64,000 nucleotides of DNA from Pseudomonadota bacterium (GCA_040384265.1 JAZKJM010000001.1:1-64000); one strand, 5' to 3'. Positions 21,526 through 31,241 are shown, counted from the first letter of the stretch. The notes: generated by a model not told the origin, from the letters alone. A program made the numbers and translations.

Positions 21526-22256
21526 GCGCGCGCCTCATCCATCAACTGCCGCATCCGCGCAATCGCGGCCGGCAACCCCATGAACATCGCCTCGCCCATC
21601 AGGAAATGGCCGATATTCAGCTCGTGCAGCTCCGCCATCGCCGCTACCGGGCTCACATTGTCAAATGTCAGCCCATGCCCTGCATGCATCTCCAGCCCCA
21701 GCGCATTCCCAAGAGTCGCCGCCCGCTGCAACAGCGCCAGCTCCTCACCAAACTCCGCACTCTCACGGTCAAACTGCGCATACCGCCCCGTATGCAGCTC
21801 CACAATATCCGCACCGACACGTTTGGCCGCTTCCAGCTGTGGCGCCTGCGGGTCGATGAACAGCGAAATCCGGATCCCCACCGCCACCAGCGGCGCAATA
21901 TACTCCCGCAGCGCCGCCTCCTGCGCCACCACATTCAGCCCGCCTTCGGTCGTCCGCTCCGCGCGGCTTTCGGGCACCAGGCAACAGGCATGGGGGCGAA
22001 TTTCAAGCGCGATGCGCTGCATTTCCGCCGTCGCCGCCATCTCGAAATTCAGCGGCAGGGCAATGGCATGCTTCAGCCCCACCATATCCGCATCCGTGAT
22101 ATGCCGCCGATCCTCCCGCAGATGGGCCGTAATCCCATCCGCCCCGGCCTGCTGCGCCAGCAGCGCTGCCGCCACGGGGTCCGGGTGCGCCCCACCGCGC
22201 GCATTGCGCAGCGTCGCCACATGATCGATATTCACGCCCAGTCGAAGATGATGCAT
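21522..22256 (-). CDS. pdxJ: Pyridoxine 5'-phosphate synthase
   Basis: Condenses 1-deoxyxylulose 5-phosphate with 3-amino-2-oxopropyl phosphate to give PNP in the DXP-dependent vitamin B6 pathway. The 244-residue TIM barrel starts with [17 protein letters not shown] and has [21 protein letters not shown] and GHGLTFDNV, all typical. It is coupled to acpS. A terminator-like hairpin at 22295-22326 separates it from the two unrecognised genes upstream. Confidence 0.97.
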   Translation of the reverse strand: MHHLRLGVNIDHVATLRNARGGAHPDPVAAALLAQQAGADGITAHLREDRRHITDADMVGLKHAIALPLNFEMAATAEMQRIALEIRPHACCLVPESRAERTTEGGLNVVAQEAALREYIAPLVAVGIRISLFIDPQAPQLEAAKRVGADIVELHTGRYAQFDRESAEFGEELALLQRAATLGNALGLEMHAGHGLTFDNVSPVAAMAELHELNIGHFLMGEAMFMGLPAAIARMRQLMDEARA

Positions 22257-22294
22257 GCCACAAGCTTACAACGCCCACGCCGCCGCACCAACGA

Positions 22295-22326
22295 AAAAAG
22301 GCGATCCCGTGGGGGACCGCCTTTTT
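22295..22326 (-). terminator. Rho-independent terminator of the two-gene unit
   Basis: The stem pairs 22295-22303 with 22318-22326 (nine bases), then one mismatch and four more pairs around a GTGG loop. A- and T-runs flank it, so it reads as bidirectional. On the minus strand it lies after the 115-aa gene and before pdxJ, and would end transcription of the upstream pair. Confidence 0.85.
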
Positions 22327-22346
22327 CATAAACCATCCGCTAGCAA

Positions 22347-22694
22347 TCAGCGATCGCGCTCGGAGGATTGCTGGCGCTCGCTCATCACCCGGTTGGTGTG
22401 ACGCCCAAGCACTTTTGAGCCCGCATAGACCGTACCAGCAGCAAGCCCCGTCGCGGCCAGAGCTGCCGTCACCGGCTTCTCTTTCGCAATCCCAACGATG
22501 GCCTTGCCGAAGCTGTTGTCGTGGTTCTTGATCGCTGCTGCAACATACGCATCACCAGCCTGAACACCCTGCTTGGCATTGCGCGCTGCTGCACTGGCCG
22601 CCGACCCTGCATGCCCCGCCACGTCGCCCAGGGACGACCACAGCGACTTCATGCTGGCCTTGAAACCGTTAGCTGCTGCAGCGGCGCCAGACAT
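22347..22694 (-). CDS. Unrecognised Ala-rich protein with C-terminal hydrophobic segment (115 aa)
   Basis: Not recognised. The product is alanine-rich and has one predicted hydrophobic segment at about residues 73-97 followed by an 18-residue polar, Arg-rich tail; there is no N-terminal signal peptide. The segment resembles that of the gene just upstream (shared pattern L..G.VYA....LG), so the two may be related or targeted alike. It is 11 bases downstream of the 435-aa gene and followed by a terminator, so the two form a transcription unit. Confidence 0.65.
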   Translation of the reverse strand: MSGAAAAANGFKASMKSLWSSLGDVAGHAGSAASAAARNAKQGVQAGDAYVAAAIKNHDNSFGKAIVGIAKEKPVTAALAATGLAAGTVYAGSKVLGRHTNRVMSERQQSSERDR

Positions 22695-22705
22695 TCATTA
22701 GCTCC

Positions 22706-24013
22706 CTATGCGCGACCGGTTGCTGGCTCGTTGTTGCGGCTGTTGGCCACTTCCGAAGCACGGTCGCCCGGCCCCTTGTTACCCAGCGCCGACACGGCAG
22801 CATACACGGCACCCGTAACCAGCGCACCAGCGCCAATCACCTTGCCCCAACGCGTGGAACCGATGGCGCCATGCTTGGTCACCATTTCACTGACCGATTT
22901 GCCTTCTTTCTTGGCAACTTCTTCCATCCATGGCTGCGTACGCTTGAACTCGAACGCCTTCGTGAAGAAGCCACGGCCTTTTTCACCCGTCGATGACGCG
23001 CTCGAAGCAAGCGAGCTCATCGCCGAAGATGCGGTCTTCACCGTTTTAAACGCTTCACGTTCTGCAGCCGAGAACTCTTTTTCCATCGCACCGTAGATGT
23101 GGTGTTTGATGTCGGCATTGTCCGTCACCAGCGTATCAAGTTTTCTGCCTTCTGCCTCAATCGCTTTATCCAATTTACCTTTGAAGAAGCTATCTGCCTT
23201 CTCTGCTTGAAGCTTACGGATTTCTTTACCGATTTTCAGCGCTTCAGCCTGTGCAGCCGCAATTTCCGTTTCCAGCGTCGTGGCGATATGGTTCAGATCC
23301 AAACCGCTAATATTCGCTTTATTTTTAACCCCGGTCACGCCTGCCGCAAACTGATCTACAACTTCTTTCGGCAGCACATCTTTGATGCCTTCCGGTGCGG
23401 AAGCAAGAAGCTTCTTGATGCTTTCTTCAGTGTACTCGGCTCCACCGTGCGCAGTAACCAGTTGATCAATCGTGCTGCGCAGGCTCTTCACTTCACCGTC
23501 AAGCTTGGCAAAATCAATTACCGGCACCTTCTTCTCGACGCCATCGACCACTTTCTTGAACTGCTCCACACCTTTAAGGACGTTTGACGCATCTGCCTCA
23601 AGGAGGTTGATCGAATCAGGATGCGCCACCAAAATTTTCTTCAGCTTGGCAAGTTTATCGGCACCCGCAGCTTCACCAGGCGTCAGGGTTTTGATAACCG
23701 CTTCGATTTCGTCCGCAGCGCCGAACACGCCCGAGATGCCCTTAACCTCATCCGCATGCTTTTTGGCTAAATTTTTGAACACCCCGCGCAGGGCAGCGGC
23801 TTCTTTCACGTCTGCAATTTCAGCAGCGCTGGCGGTTTTTGCTGCAGCGGCAAATTCTTTGGCAGCCGTTTTCAAAGCATCCACATCCGTGAGCACCGTT
23901 TCACCGAGCTTGACTGTTCCATCAGCAAGGAAGCTGTATTTGACATCGCCTACTTTCAGTTTGACGGTCCCTGCTTCAACATTCCCAAAATCAAAAGCTG
24001 TGGTGGTGGCCAT
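22706..24013 (-). CDS. Unrecognised Ala/Lys-rich protein, probable C-terminal membrane anchor (435 aa)
   Basis: Not recognised. The N-terminus (about residues 15-42) looks like a beta-hairpin, the middle is Ala/Lys/Glu-rich and helical with a coiled-coil-like stretch at about 245-330, a Ser-rich patch (SSLASSASSTGEKGRG) follows, and a hydrophobic segment lies at about 390-411 with a 24-residue polar tail. There is no signal peptide. The architecture suggests a tail-anchored or secreted protein, but this is inference. ATG follows GGAGAAG. It lies 102 bases downstream of rel, between rel and pdxJ. Confidence 0.7.
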   Translation of the reverse strand: MATTTAFDFGNVEAGTVKLKVGDVKYSFLADGTVKLGETVLTDVDALKTAAKEFAAAAKTASAAEIADVKEAAALRGVFKNLAKKHADEVKGISGVFGAADEIEAVIKTLTPGEAAGADKLAKLKKILVAHPDSINLLEADASNVLKGVEQFKKVVDGVEKKVPVIDFAKLDGEVKSLRSTIDQLVTAHGGAEYTEESIKKLLASAPEGIKDVLPKEVVDQFAAGVTGVKNKANISGLDLNHIATTLETEIAAAQAEALKIGKEIRKLQAEKADSFFKGKLDKAIEAEGRKLDTLVTDNADIKHHIYGAMEKEFSAAEREAFKTVKTASSAMSSLASSASSTGEKGRGFFTKAFEFKRTQPWMEEVAKKEGKSVSEMVTKHGAIGSTRWGKVIGAGALVTGAVYAAVSALGNKGPGDRASEVANSRNNEPATGRA

Positions 24014-24115
24014 AATTCTTCTCCTAAAAACTCGTTACATGAACCAAACATAACCGATTCATCCACCAAGTAGTGTGAAGATTATGTGACAATGAGGTTA
24101 ACGGCCCGTTTGGGG

Positions 24116-26266
24116 CTAGACGCGCTCGACGCTCTGGATCACGTCTTTGGCTCTCAGGCTCGCGATAATGCTGTTCAGGTGCCGTGCATTTTTTACTTCG
24201 ACATCGATTAAAATATCAAAAAAATCGGTGCTGCGGTTGGTGATTTTTAGGTTGCTGATGTTGCCCTCATCCTTCGCAATCACGTTGGCGACGCTGGCCA
24301 GCGCGGCCGTTTCGTGGCTCAAACTCACCCGCAGGCGGCCGATGAACAGCTCGTCCTGCCCGCTCGCATCCCACGCCACATCGATCCATTTTTCGGGGCT
24401 ATCGGCGAAATTCTCGAGCGTATCGCAATCCATCGTGTGGATGGTAATCCCCTTGCCGGTCGCCACAATGCCGACGATTTTATCGCCGGGAATCGGGTGG
24501 CAGCAGCCCGCGTAATGGATCGCCATGCCGGGCACGAGGCCCTTGATCGGCATCGGCACCGCTTTTTTCGATTTCTTCTTGATGTTGATGATATCAAACG
24601 GATTTTTAACCCCGTGCGACTCGGATTTGCGGGTGTGGAACACCGCATCATACACCTGGTTGCGGTTGATAATCCCCTCGCCCACCTCGGCGAACAGGTC
24701 ATCGACCTCCTTCTTCTTCAGCACCGCCATCGCCGGTTCGAGCATTTTCTCGGTCAGGTCGTGGCCTTCCTGCTTGAAGGTTTTGGTGAGGATGGCCTTG
24801 CCGAGGGTCACATATTCCTCGCGCTGCTGGTCGCGAATATAGCGGCGGATCTCGGATTTCGCCTTGCCGGTGACCACAAACCGCTCCCAGCTGGGGCTCG
24901 GCGTCTGGGTTTTGGCGGTAATAATATCGACCTGATCGCCGTTTTTAAGCGTGTGCTTCAGCGGCACAATCCGCCCGTTCACCTTGGCGCCAACGCAGGT
25001 GAAGCCCACGCCCGAATGCACCGCAAACGCGAAATCCACCGGCGTACTGCCGCGCGGCAGGGCGATAATATCGCCCTTGGGCGTGAAGCAGAACACCTGG
25101 TCGTGATACATTTCCAGCTTGGTATGTTCGAGGAACTCCTCCGCACCTTCGGATTGCTCCATGATTTCAAGCAGTTCGCGCACCCAGCGGTATTGCTTGC
25201 CCTCGGTGCTGACCTTATCCTTGCCTTCACCCTGTTTATAGCCCCAATGCGCCGCGATCCCGTATTCCGCGACCTCCTGCATGTCCTCGGTGCGGATCTG
25301 GATCTCGATGCGCTGCTGCTGCGGGCCAATAACGGCAGTGTGGATCGATTGGTAGCCGTTGACCTTGGGCGTCGAGATGTAATCCTTAAAATGGCCCGGA
25401 ATCGTGTGGTATTTCTCGTGAATCAGCCCCAGCGCATGGTAGCAATCCGCAATGCTCGGCGCGATGACGCGGAAACCCACAATATCCGCCAGCTGCTCGA
25501 AAGTGACGCCCTTGCTCTCCATCTTTTTCCAGATGGAATAGGGCTTTTTCTCGCGGCCATAGATTTTCAGGCCGTTCAGCCCGCCGCCCACCGCCAGTTC
25601 GCGGAGGATTTCCTCGACCCGCTGCACCTGCGTTTTACCCTGTTTACGCAAAAATTCCAATCGCTTGATGATGGATTCCCGCGCTTCCGGGAACAGCTCC
25701 TTAAAGGCCAGGTCCTGCAGCTCTTCCTTCATCCGCCGCATGCCGATGCGTTCGGCGAGGGCGGCATAAATCTCCAGTGTTTCACGGGCAATGCGCTGGC
25801 GTTTTTCCGGTTTGGGGATGTAGTGCAGCGTCTCCATGTTGTGCAGGCGATCGGCCAGCTTCACCATCAGTACGCGCAGATCCTGCGCCATCGCCAGCAC
25901 CAGCTTGCGGAAATTTTCCGCCTGTTTGCTCGATTCGGATTTGATTTCAAGCCGGTTCAGCTTGGTCACCCCATCCACCAGCCCGCGGATTTCGGCACCA
26001 AACAGATGCTCGATCTCATCCAGCGTGGCGTCGGTGTCCTCCACCGTATCATGCAACAAGGCGGTGATGATGGAAGCGGTATCCAGCTTATATTGCGTTA
26101 ATTTATAAGCAACTTCAACCGGATGCGAGAAATAGGGATCACCCGAGGCCCGCTTTTGCGCGCCGTGCTTTTGCATCGCGTAGACATAGGCGCGGTTGAG
26201 GGCGTCCTCATCCGCGTCCGGGTCATACGCGCGGATTTTATCCACCAACTCCATTTGCCGAATCAT
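24116..26266 (-). CDS. Bifunctional (p)ppGpp synthetase/hydrolase, RelA/SpoT type
   Basis: Controls the stringent response by making and degrading (p)ppGpp. The order of domains in the 716-residue product is the HD hydrolase (YFSHPVEVA and LLHDTVEDTDAT, intact), the synthetase (GREKKPYSIWKKM, DYISTPKVNGYQSIHT, IQIRTEDMQEVAEYG), TGS (about 390-450) and a C-terminal ACT domain. An intact HD site with a full synthetase suggests a single dual-function Rel/SpoT enzyme. ATG at 26266 is chosen over an upstream alternative start. It follows rpoZ on the same strand, as is common in alphaproteobacteria. Confidence 0.95.
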   Translation of the reverse strand: MIRQMELVDKIRAYDPDADEDALNRAYVYAMQKHGAQKRASGDPYFSHPVEVAYKLTQYKLDTASIITALLHDTVEDTDATLDEIEHLFGAEIRGLVDGVTKLNRLEIKSESSKQAENFRKLVLAMAQDLRVLMVKLADRLHNMETLHYIPKPEKRQRIARETLEIYAALAERIGMRRMKEELQDLAFKELFPEARESIIKRLEFLRKQGKTQVQRVEEILRELAVGGGLNGLKIYGREKKPYSIWKKMESKGVTFEQLADIVGFRVIAPSIADCYHALGLIHEKYHTIPGHFKDYISTPKVNGYQSIHTAVIGPQQQRIEIQIRTEDMQEVAEYGIAAHWGYKQGEGKDKVSTEGKQYRWVRELLEIMEQSEGAEEFLEHTKLEMYHDQVFCFTPKGDIIALPRGSTPVDFAFAVHSGVGFTCVGAKVNGRIVPLKHTLKNGDQVDIITAKTQTPSPSWERFVVTGKAKSEIRRYIRDQQREEYVTLGKAILTKTFKQEGHDLTEKMLEPAMAVLKKKEVDDLFAEVGEGIINRNQVYDAVFHTRKSESHGVKNPFDIINIKKKSKKAVPMPIKGLVPGMAIHYAGCCHPIPGDKIVGIVATGKGITIHTMDCDTLENFADSPEKWIDVAWDASGQDELFIGRLRVSLSHETAALASVANVIAKDEGNISNLKITNRSTDFFDILIDVEVKNARHLNSIIASLRAKDVIQSVERV

Positions 26267-26374
26267 GCACCCACTATAGCGGGTGCGCCGCACCATGGCC
26301 AGAAATCAGTGTATTTTTTGGCTGGAACACAGCCATCGAGGCGGGAATACGTCGAAATAGCAACAGCCGAAGAA

Positions 26375-26761
26375 CTAGTCTTCGACTTCGATATTCTCTT
26401 CCACAAAGCTCATGCCCTGGCCTTGTTGCTCGACAAAATGGGTCTGCGGCTCGAAGGATTCCTCGATGTCGCCACGGTTATTGACCGTGTAGCTGGCATG
26501 GGCGTCTTCTTCGATCACATCGCTTGGGTCGAACCCGGCTTTTTTCTGGAAATTGACGATGATTTCCTCGTGAACAACCTTCACATCAATCGTTTTATCG
26601 GCGATTTCGCGCAGCGAAACAACGGCGTCCTTATCGTTATCACGGTCAATGGTCAGCGGCATACCGGACGAAATCTGCTTCGCGCGCTGGGCGGCGACAA
26701 CCACCAGATCAAAGCGGTTCGGGATGGTGAGGATGCAATCTTCAACGGTGACGCGGGCCAT
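26375..26761 (-). CDS. rpoZ: DNA-directed RNA polymerase subunit omega
   Basis: Small subunit that helps assemble RNA polymerase and is a ppGpp-binding surface in some bacteria. The 128-residue product starts [10 protein letters not shown] and has [16 protein letters not shown] and a conserved VVSLREIAD segment; the C-terminal extension is long and acidic. A GGAGT site precedes the ATG. It is first in the rpoZ-rel pair and divergent from lipA across 117 bases. Confidence 0.95.
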   Translation of the reverse strand: MARVTVEDCILTIPNRFDLVVVAAQRAKQISSGMPLTIDRDNDKDAVVSLREIADKTIDVKVVHEEIIVNFQKKAGFDPSDVIEEDAHASYTVNNRGDIEESFEPQTHFVEQQGQGMSFVEENIEVED

Positions 26762-26878
26762 GGTTACTCCGGGAATGAAAGATGAAAGATGGTGGGTGGT
26801 TAAGGGAATTTCTTGTGTTTTGCAAGTAAAACGTTAGATTTGCAGCCCACCCCACCGCACGCTCAATGATGGACGTTT

Positions 26879-27826
26879 ATGGCCGATTTACTCAACAAAC
26901 CGCACGGCGACGACAAAAAACTCCCCAAACCCGACTGGATCCGCGTGAAAGCGCCGCAGTCCGAGGGCTATATGAACACGCGCGATTTGATGCGCAAAAA
27001 CAAGCTCAACACCGTTTGCGAGGAAGCCGCCTGCCCCAATATCGGCGAATGCTGGAGCAAAGGCCACGCCACCGTGATGATCCTCGGCTCCGTCTGCACG
27101 CGGGCCTGCGCCTTCTGCAACATCGCCACCGGCCAGCCCGATACGCTCGACCCGCATGAGCCGAAGAATCTCGCCGAAGCGGTCGGCAAGCTGGGCCTCA
27201 ACCACGTGGTCATCACCTCGGTAGACCGGGATGATCTGGACGATGGCGGCGCGCAACATTTCGCGCAATGCATCGAATATATCCGCACCACTGCGCCCAC
27301 CACGACCATTGAAATCCTGACGCCCGATTTCCTGCGCAAAGAGCACGCGATCCCTGTCATCGCCGGCGCGCGGCCGGATGTGTTCAACCACAATATCGAA
27401 ACCGTGCCCTCGCTCTATAAGCGCATCCGCCCGGGCGCGCGTTATTTCAATTCGCTGCACCTGCTGAAAACGGTGAAAGAGCTGCAGCCGGGCGTGTTCA
27501 CCAAATCCGGCATCATGGTCGGCCTTGGCGAAACGACGGATGAAGTGCTGCAGGTGATGGATGATCTGCGCGCGGCGGAGGTCGATTTCATGACCATCGG
27601 CCAATATCTGCAACCCACCCCCGCCCATGCGCCGGTCGATCGCTATGTGACACCCGATGAGTTCCGCTACCTCGAACGCGTGGCCTATACCAAGGGCTTC
27701 CTCATGGTCAGCGCCTCACCGCTCACCCGCTCCAGCTACCACGCCGACGCCGACTTCGCCAAAATGCGCGACGCGCGCAATGCGAAACTGGCAGCCGTCC
27801 ACAGCGCTGCGAATGATAACGCGTAG
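26879..27826 (+). CDS. lipA: Lipoyl synthase
   Basis: Radical SAM enzyme that inserts two sulfurs into protein-bound octanoyl groups. The 315-residue product has the auxiliary-cluster cysteines in [13 protein letters not shown] and the SAM-cluster CTRACAFC, plus RSSYHA at the C-terminus for the auxiliary cluster Ser ligand. In many alphaproteobacteria a RatA/Coq10 gene follows directly; here an unrelated gene on the other strand lies between. Confidence 0.98.
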   Translation: MADLLNKPHGDDKKLPKPDWIRVKAPQSEGYMNTRDLMRKNKLNTVCEEAACPNIGECWSKGHATVMILGSVCTRACAFCNIATGQPDTLDPHEPKNLAEAVGKLGLNHVVITSVDRDDLDDGGAQHFAQCIEYIRTTAPTTTIEILTPDFLRKEHAIPVIAGARPDVFNHNIETVPSLYKRIRPGARYFNSLHLLKTVKELQPGVFTKSGIMVGLGETTDEVLQVMDDLRAAEVDFMTIGQYLQPTPAHAPVDRYVTPDEFRYLERVAYTKGFLMVSASPLTRSSYHADADFAKMRDARNAKLAAVHSAANDNA

Positions 27827-27827
27827 G

Positions 27828-28505
27828 CTATATTGCCCACTGCCCATTGCGCCCATTTATCTTTGCTAGCACACGCTTCACATGTTTTTCCGTCTGGTCG
27901 CCCACAGGAATGATGCCGGGCAATGCCTGATCTGGTGTAAAGCCACGCCCTACCGCGGCATCCAGCAATGCCTGTTGCGAGGCAAACCTGTAATTGCGAA
28001 CCACCTTATTGACTTGGCTGTTAGAAGCATGCTCGCCATCGGCCAATAGCTTTGCCAGTGATGCACGCACAACTCCCAAAAATTGACATGTTTTTTCAGG
28101 TATATGCTTCGTGTCAATGACGATAGTGTTACTGCTATTGGAGAAAATTTTTTCATCTTTCAAAAGCAGATACGTCAATGCCCTGCTAAAAAGGCCACGA
28201 TCAATGGGTTGAGGCAATTTACTCGCAGCATCTAATACGGCCTTCTCAAGCGCTTCAGCATCCAAGCCATTGTATTCAATATTTATTTTCTGAAGATAAG
28301 CCGAAGCATATTGCTGAAAGCGCAACCCAAAGTTTTCTGCATCATCAAAGTTCTTGCGCGACATACTAAGAGACATAGTATTAACAACCTCAATAAATTC
28401 TTGTGGCTCATATCCCCTAAATTCACGAATGGCCTTGAGCGCCGCGCCCAATCGCTTGCCATGCGCCTTTGCTGCTTTTTCTTCTGCTCCGTGTGCCATC
28501 ACCAT
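27828..28505 (-). CDS. Unrecognised protein (225 aa) between lipA and the RatA/Coq10 gene
   Basis: Not recognised. The product is mostly helical and soluble, with a KAHGKRLGAALKAIREFRGY N-terminal stretch that superficially resembles the start of a helix-turn-helix domain, but the rest gives no family. It is clearly AT-richer than its neighbours. Start options are 28505 and 28499. Its stop codon lies one base after that of lipA, and it is opposite in strand to both neighbours, so it appears inserted into a conserved pair. Confidence 0.62.
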   Translation of the reverse strand: MVMAHGAEEKAAKAHGKRLGAALKAIREFRGYEPQEFIEVVNTMSLSMSRKNFDDAENFGLRFQQYASAYLQKINIEYNGLDAEALEKAVLDAASKLPQPIDRGLFSRALTYLLLKDEKIFSNSSNTIVIDTKHIPEKTCQFLGVVRASLAKLLADGEHASNSQVNKVVRNYRFASQQALLDAAVGRGFTPDQALPGIIPVGDQTEKHVKRVLAKINGRNGQWAI

Positions 28506-28581
28506 CTCGATAAATGCTATTATAAAACATTAATGTAACAGCTCCCCTTGCATCCCGGCGTGACAATTGTATGAAGATTCC

Positions 28582-29037
28582 ATGCCCGCTTACAGTGAAA
28601 CACGCCACCTGCCCTACACGCCGCAACAGATGTACGCGCTGGTGCTTGATATCGAGCACTATCCGGCCTTCCTGCCATGGTGCCGGGCGGCGCGGATCAT
28701 CGCCCGCGAGGAAACAAGCTTTATCGGCGAGCTGGTCATCAGCTTCAGCCACCTGACGGAGCGCTACACCTCGCGCGTCACCCCGGTGCCGCCGGTGGGC
28801 GATGCGCCGGGAAGCATCAATGTCGATCTGGTCAGCGGGCCGTTTCACCGGCTCAGCAACCATTGGCGCTTCGTGCCCAAGGATGGCGGCACGGAAATTC
28901 ACCTCGAACTGGATTTCCAGTTCAAATCGAAGCTGCTCGATAGTTTGATCGGCGGACTTTTTGGCCGGGCCTCGGAAAAAATGGGTGCCGCCTTCACCGC
29001 CCGCGCGCATGCGCTCTATGGGCCGGGCGCATTATAG
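28582..29037 (+). CDS. RatA/Coq10 family START-domain protein
   Basis: Polyketide-cyclase/START-fold protein of 151 residues, of the group annotated as RatA toxin or Coq10 ubiquinone-binding protein. Typical features are the early LPYTPQQMYALVLDIEHYP and FLPWCRAARI, the WRFVPKDGGTEI strand and the C-terminal helix. In alphaproteobacteria a role in ubiquinone function is the more likely reading than a ribosome toxin, but that is not shown here. ATG at 28582 is preferred to an upstream TTG. The stop overlaps the corA region. Confidence 0.88.
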   Translation: MPAYSETRHLPYTPQQMYALVLDIEHYPAFLPWCRAARIIAREETSFIGELVISFSHLTERYTSRVTPVPPVGDAPGSINVDLVSGPFHRLSNHWRFVPKDGGTEIHLELDFQFKSKLLDSLIGGLFGRASEKMGAAFTARAHALYGPGAL

Positions 29038-30003
29038 CAGCTTGCGCTGCTTGAGATAGGCATAGGGCAAAATCGCCGCAAACGACATCAGCACCAGCGC
29101 GCCGAGATAGCCAAAATGCCATTCCAGCTCGGGCATCAGCTTAAAGTTCATCCCATAAATCCCCGCAACCAATGTCGGCGGCAGGAAAATGAGCGACGCC
29201 ACCGAAAGCACCCGGAACACCGCATTCTGGTTGATGCTGATCATCCCCAGCGTCGCATCCAGCAGGAAATTGACGCGACCGGTCAGGTACGTCCCATGGT
29301 CGATCAAGCCCGAAATATCCTTACGGATGGCAACAAGCTCCGTCTCGTTTTCCGTCACGCACATTTTTTTGTGGTGGTTGGCATAGCCCGCGACACGCCC
29401 GAAGGTGACAAGGCTCTCATGGATTTTGGAGGATAAATCCCCGCTGCGGCCAATACGCTCCAGCACCTGCTGGTAATCCGCCGATTTGGCTGCAGGCCCT
29501 GCCTTCTGGCTACGAAAAATATCCTTGGTGATGCGGTCAATATCGCGGTCCAACCGCTCCAGAATATCGGCGATGCGGTTCACGATCGCATCCATCAACC
29601 CCAGAAACAGCGTGTTTTCATCGAACTGCGCATCCGGCTGCTTGAGGATCATCGCCGCGAACCGGCGGAAAGATGTCGCATCGACATAGCGAATCGTCAC
29701 CAACGCAGATGCCGTGAGGATGAATGTCACCGCATGGGTTTCGGGCGCTTGCGTGTCCACCTTGGTGGTCATCGTCGCCGTCATGTAATGCGCGCCGCGA
29801 TCCTGGTAGAGCCGGTTGGAGACCTCGATCTCGTGCATCTCCTCGCGGGTGGGAATTTCGAGGCCGAGGAATGCCTCCACCGCCAGCTCTTCCTCCCGCG
29901 TCGGGTTCAGCAGGTCGATCCAGACGGTATTTTTTGGAATTTCCAGCCCGGCACCGCCCGCTTGCGCGGTGACACGGCCGTTTTCCTGACTGTAAATCAT
30001 CAT
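29032..30003 (-). CDS. corA: CorA family magnesium/cobalt transporter
   Basis: Pentameric inner-membrane channel for Mg2+ and related cations. The 323-residue product has the long cytoplasmic helical domain and two C-terminal transmembrane helices, with the pore signature YGMNF in AGIYGMNFKLMPE between them. The positively charged tail KQRKLL is normal. Start ATG at 30003 (or the adjacent ATG at 30000); an upstream TTG is less likely. It converges with the RatA/Coq10 gene, the stops overlapping. Confidence 0.93.
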   Translation of the reverse strand: MMIYSQENGRVTAQAGGAGLEIPKNTVWIDLLNPTREEELAVEAFLGLEIPTREEMHEIEVSNRLYQDRGAHYMTATMTTKVDTQAPETHAVTFILTASALVTIRYVDATSFRRFAAMILKQPDAQFDENTLFLGLMDAIVNRIADILERLDRDIDRITKDIFRSQKAGPAAKSADYQQVLERIGRSGDLSSKIHESLVTFGRVAGYANHHKKMCVTENETELVAIRKDISGLIDHGTYLTGRVNFLLDATLGMISINQNAVFRVLSVASLIFLPPTLVAGIYGMNFKLMPELEWHFGYLGALVLMSFAAILPYAYLKQRKLL

Positions 30004-30114
30004 ACGAAAGCCCAGGCGCGCCAATTTGCGTTAATGCGGGTTGATGCATGTGGCATAGCAGCGCGCCCCCAGCCTGTCACTTGTATTCTTGGCCCGCCGT
30101 GCTACGCATGGGGC

Positions 30115-30483
30115 ATGAAAAAGCCAGCCACTCACATTCCCTTCACCCGCGCCCACTGGCTTGGCAAAGTGAAGCGCTCGCTGCTCATCGCCGCCATCAT
30201 GGTCAGCACCTCGCTCACCATCGGCATTCTCGGCTATCATTATCTGGGCGCGCTACCATGGGTGGATGCGCTGCTCGAAGCGTCGATGATCCTTGGCGGC
30301 ATGGGCCCCGTGTCACCCATGCAAAATGATGCCGTAAAAATCTTCGCCTCGGCCTATGCGCTGTTCAGTGGCCTCGCGCTGGTTTCCACCACCGGCATGC
30401 TGCTTGCCCCGTGGCTGCAGCGCATGCTCTACCACACCCACCGGCAAGCGCATTGCGACGCAGTCATCGCGCAAAAAGATTAG
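30115..30483 (+). CDS. Small membrane protein of unknown function (122 aa)
   Basis: Small integral membrane protein with two or three predicted helices (about residues 24-45, 48-68 and 78-100). It carries ASMILGGMGPVSP between helices, a motif I associate with uncharacterised ion-channel-like proteins in other bacteria, though I cannot name a family with confidence. The ATG at 30115 has a GGGG-containing site just before it. The stop overlaps that of the next, convergent gene. Confidence 0.7.
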   Translation: MKKPATHIPFTRAHWLGKVKRSLLIAAIMVSTSLTIGILGYHYLGALPWVDALLEASMILGGMGPVSPMQNDAVKIFASAYALFSGLALVSTTGMLLAPWLQRMLYHTHRQAHCDAVIAQKD

Positions 30484-31241
30484 CGTTGCTTGGGCACCAG
30501 CAGCGTTTTCGGCCGCCGCTCTTTCGCCACATTGAATAGCGAGAAGGTGCGATTCACATAATTCGTCACGCCCTTGATGCCGTTCATATATTCCGTCAAT
30601 GCAGGCGTGTTTTCCGCCTCCACCAGCCGCACCCGGCGGCTTGGGTCAATGGTCTCGAACGACACATAAAACCACGGCTCGCCGCGTTTGATGATGAGGT
30701 CTTTGCTCGTGTCATACCACTCGAACGCCCACACCAGCCCGCGCGGCCACACATCAATCGGGAAGCGCCCGCCGATCAGCAGCCCCGGCCACGGCGTCCC
30801 CGTCGGGTGATAAAACGGCGGCAGCTGATTGATCGTCACCGCCTCATCCGCAAGAAACACATACGGCGTCATGAACTGCAGGATCGGCCGGTTCGGGTCG
30901 CGCCATTCCTTGCGATTCACAATCGCAAACATCTTGTTCAGGTGCGATGGGCGGATGGTCGATTGATCGCCCGCCAGGTTAATCAGCCCCGGCTCATCGC
31001 CGTTGGGCTTATAGCGCAGCTGAATATCCACCGGGCAGGTCACTTCAAACAGGCGCGACTCATGGTCATTCACCGCCGGGCAGACGGAAACGCCCTTCGC
31101 ATGCGCCGTGCGGCCGGGCGGGCGCGACATTTTGCGCGGCGCATCCCAGATAAAACTGGCCTTGTCGGTATCCAGCAGCCAGCCCACATCCACCACGCGG
31201 TTGGCCGGGCTATCGTCAGGTTTTTTGCAAAATGAAAACAT
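30480..31241 (-). CDS. Conserved hypothetical protein (253 aa)
   Basis: Function not recognised. The product is soluble, rich in Pro, Trp and aromatic residues, with segments such as ILQFMTPYVFLADEAVTINQ and PWPGLLIGGRFPIDVWPRGL that suggest a beta-rich fold. There is no signal peptide. The frame is open further upstream, but the ATG at 31241 gives a compact start; ribosome-binding evidence is weak. Codon use matches the housekeeping neighbours. Confidence 0.65.
   Translation of the reverse strand: MFSFCKKPDDSPANRVVDVGWLLDTDKASFIWDAPRKMSRPPGRTAHAKGVSVCPAVNDHESRLFEVTCPVDIQLRYKPNGDEPGLINLAGDQSTIRPSHLNKMFAIVNRKEWRDPNRPILQFMTPYVFLADEAVTINQLPPFYHPTGTPWPGLLIGGRFPIDVWPRGLVWAFEWYDTSKDLIIKRGEPWFYVSFETIDPSRRVRLVEAENTPALTEYMNGIKGVTNYVNRTFSLFNVAKERRPKTLLVPKQR

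Noticed and set aside
24314-26101. 595-codon plus-strand open frame opposite rel
   Set aside because: Antisense to the Rel/SpoT gene, with shadow composition.
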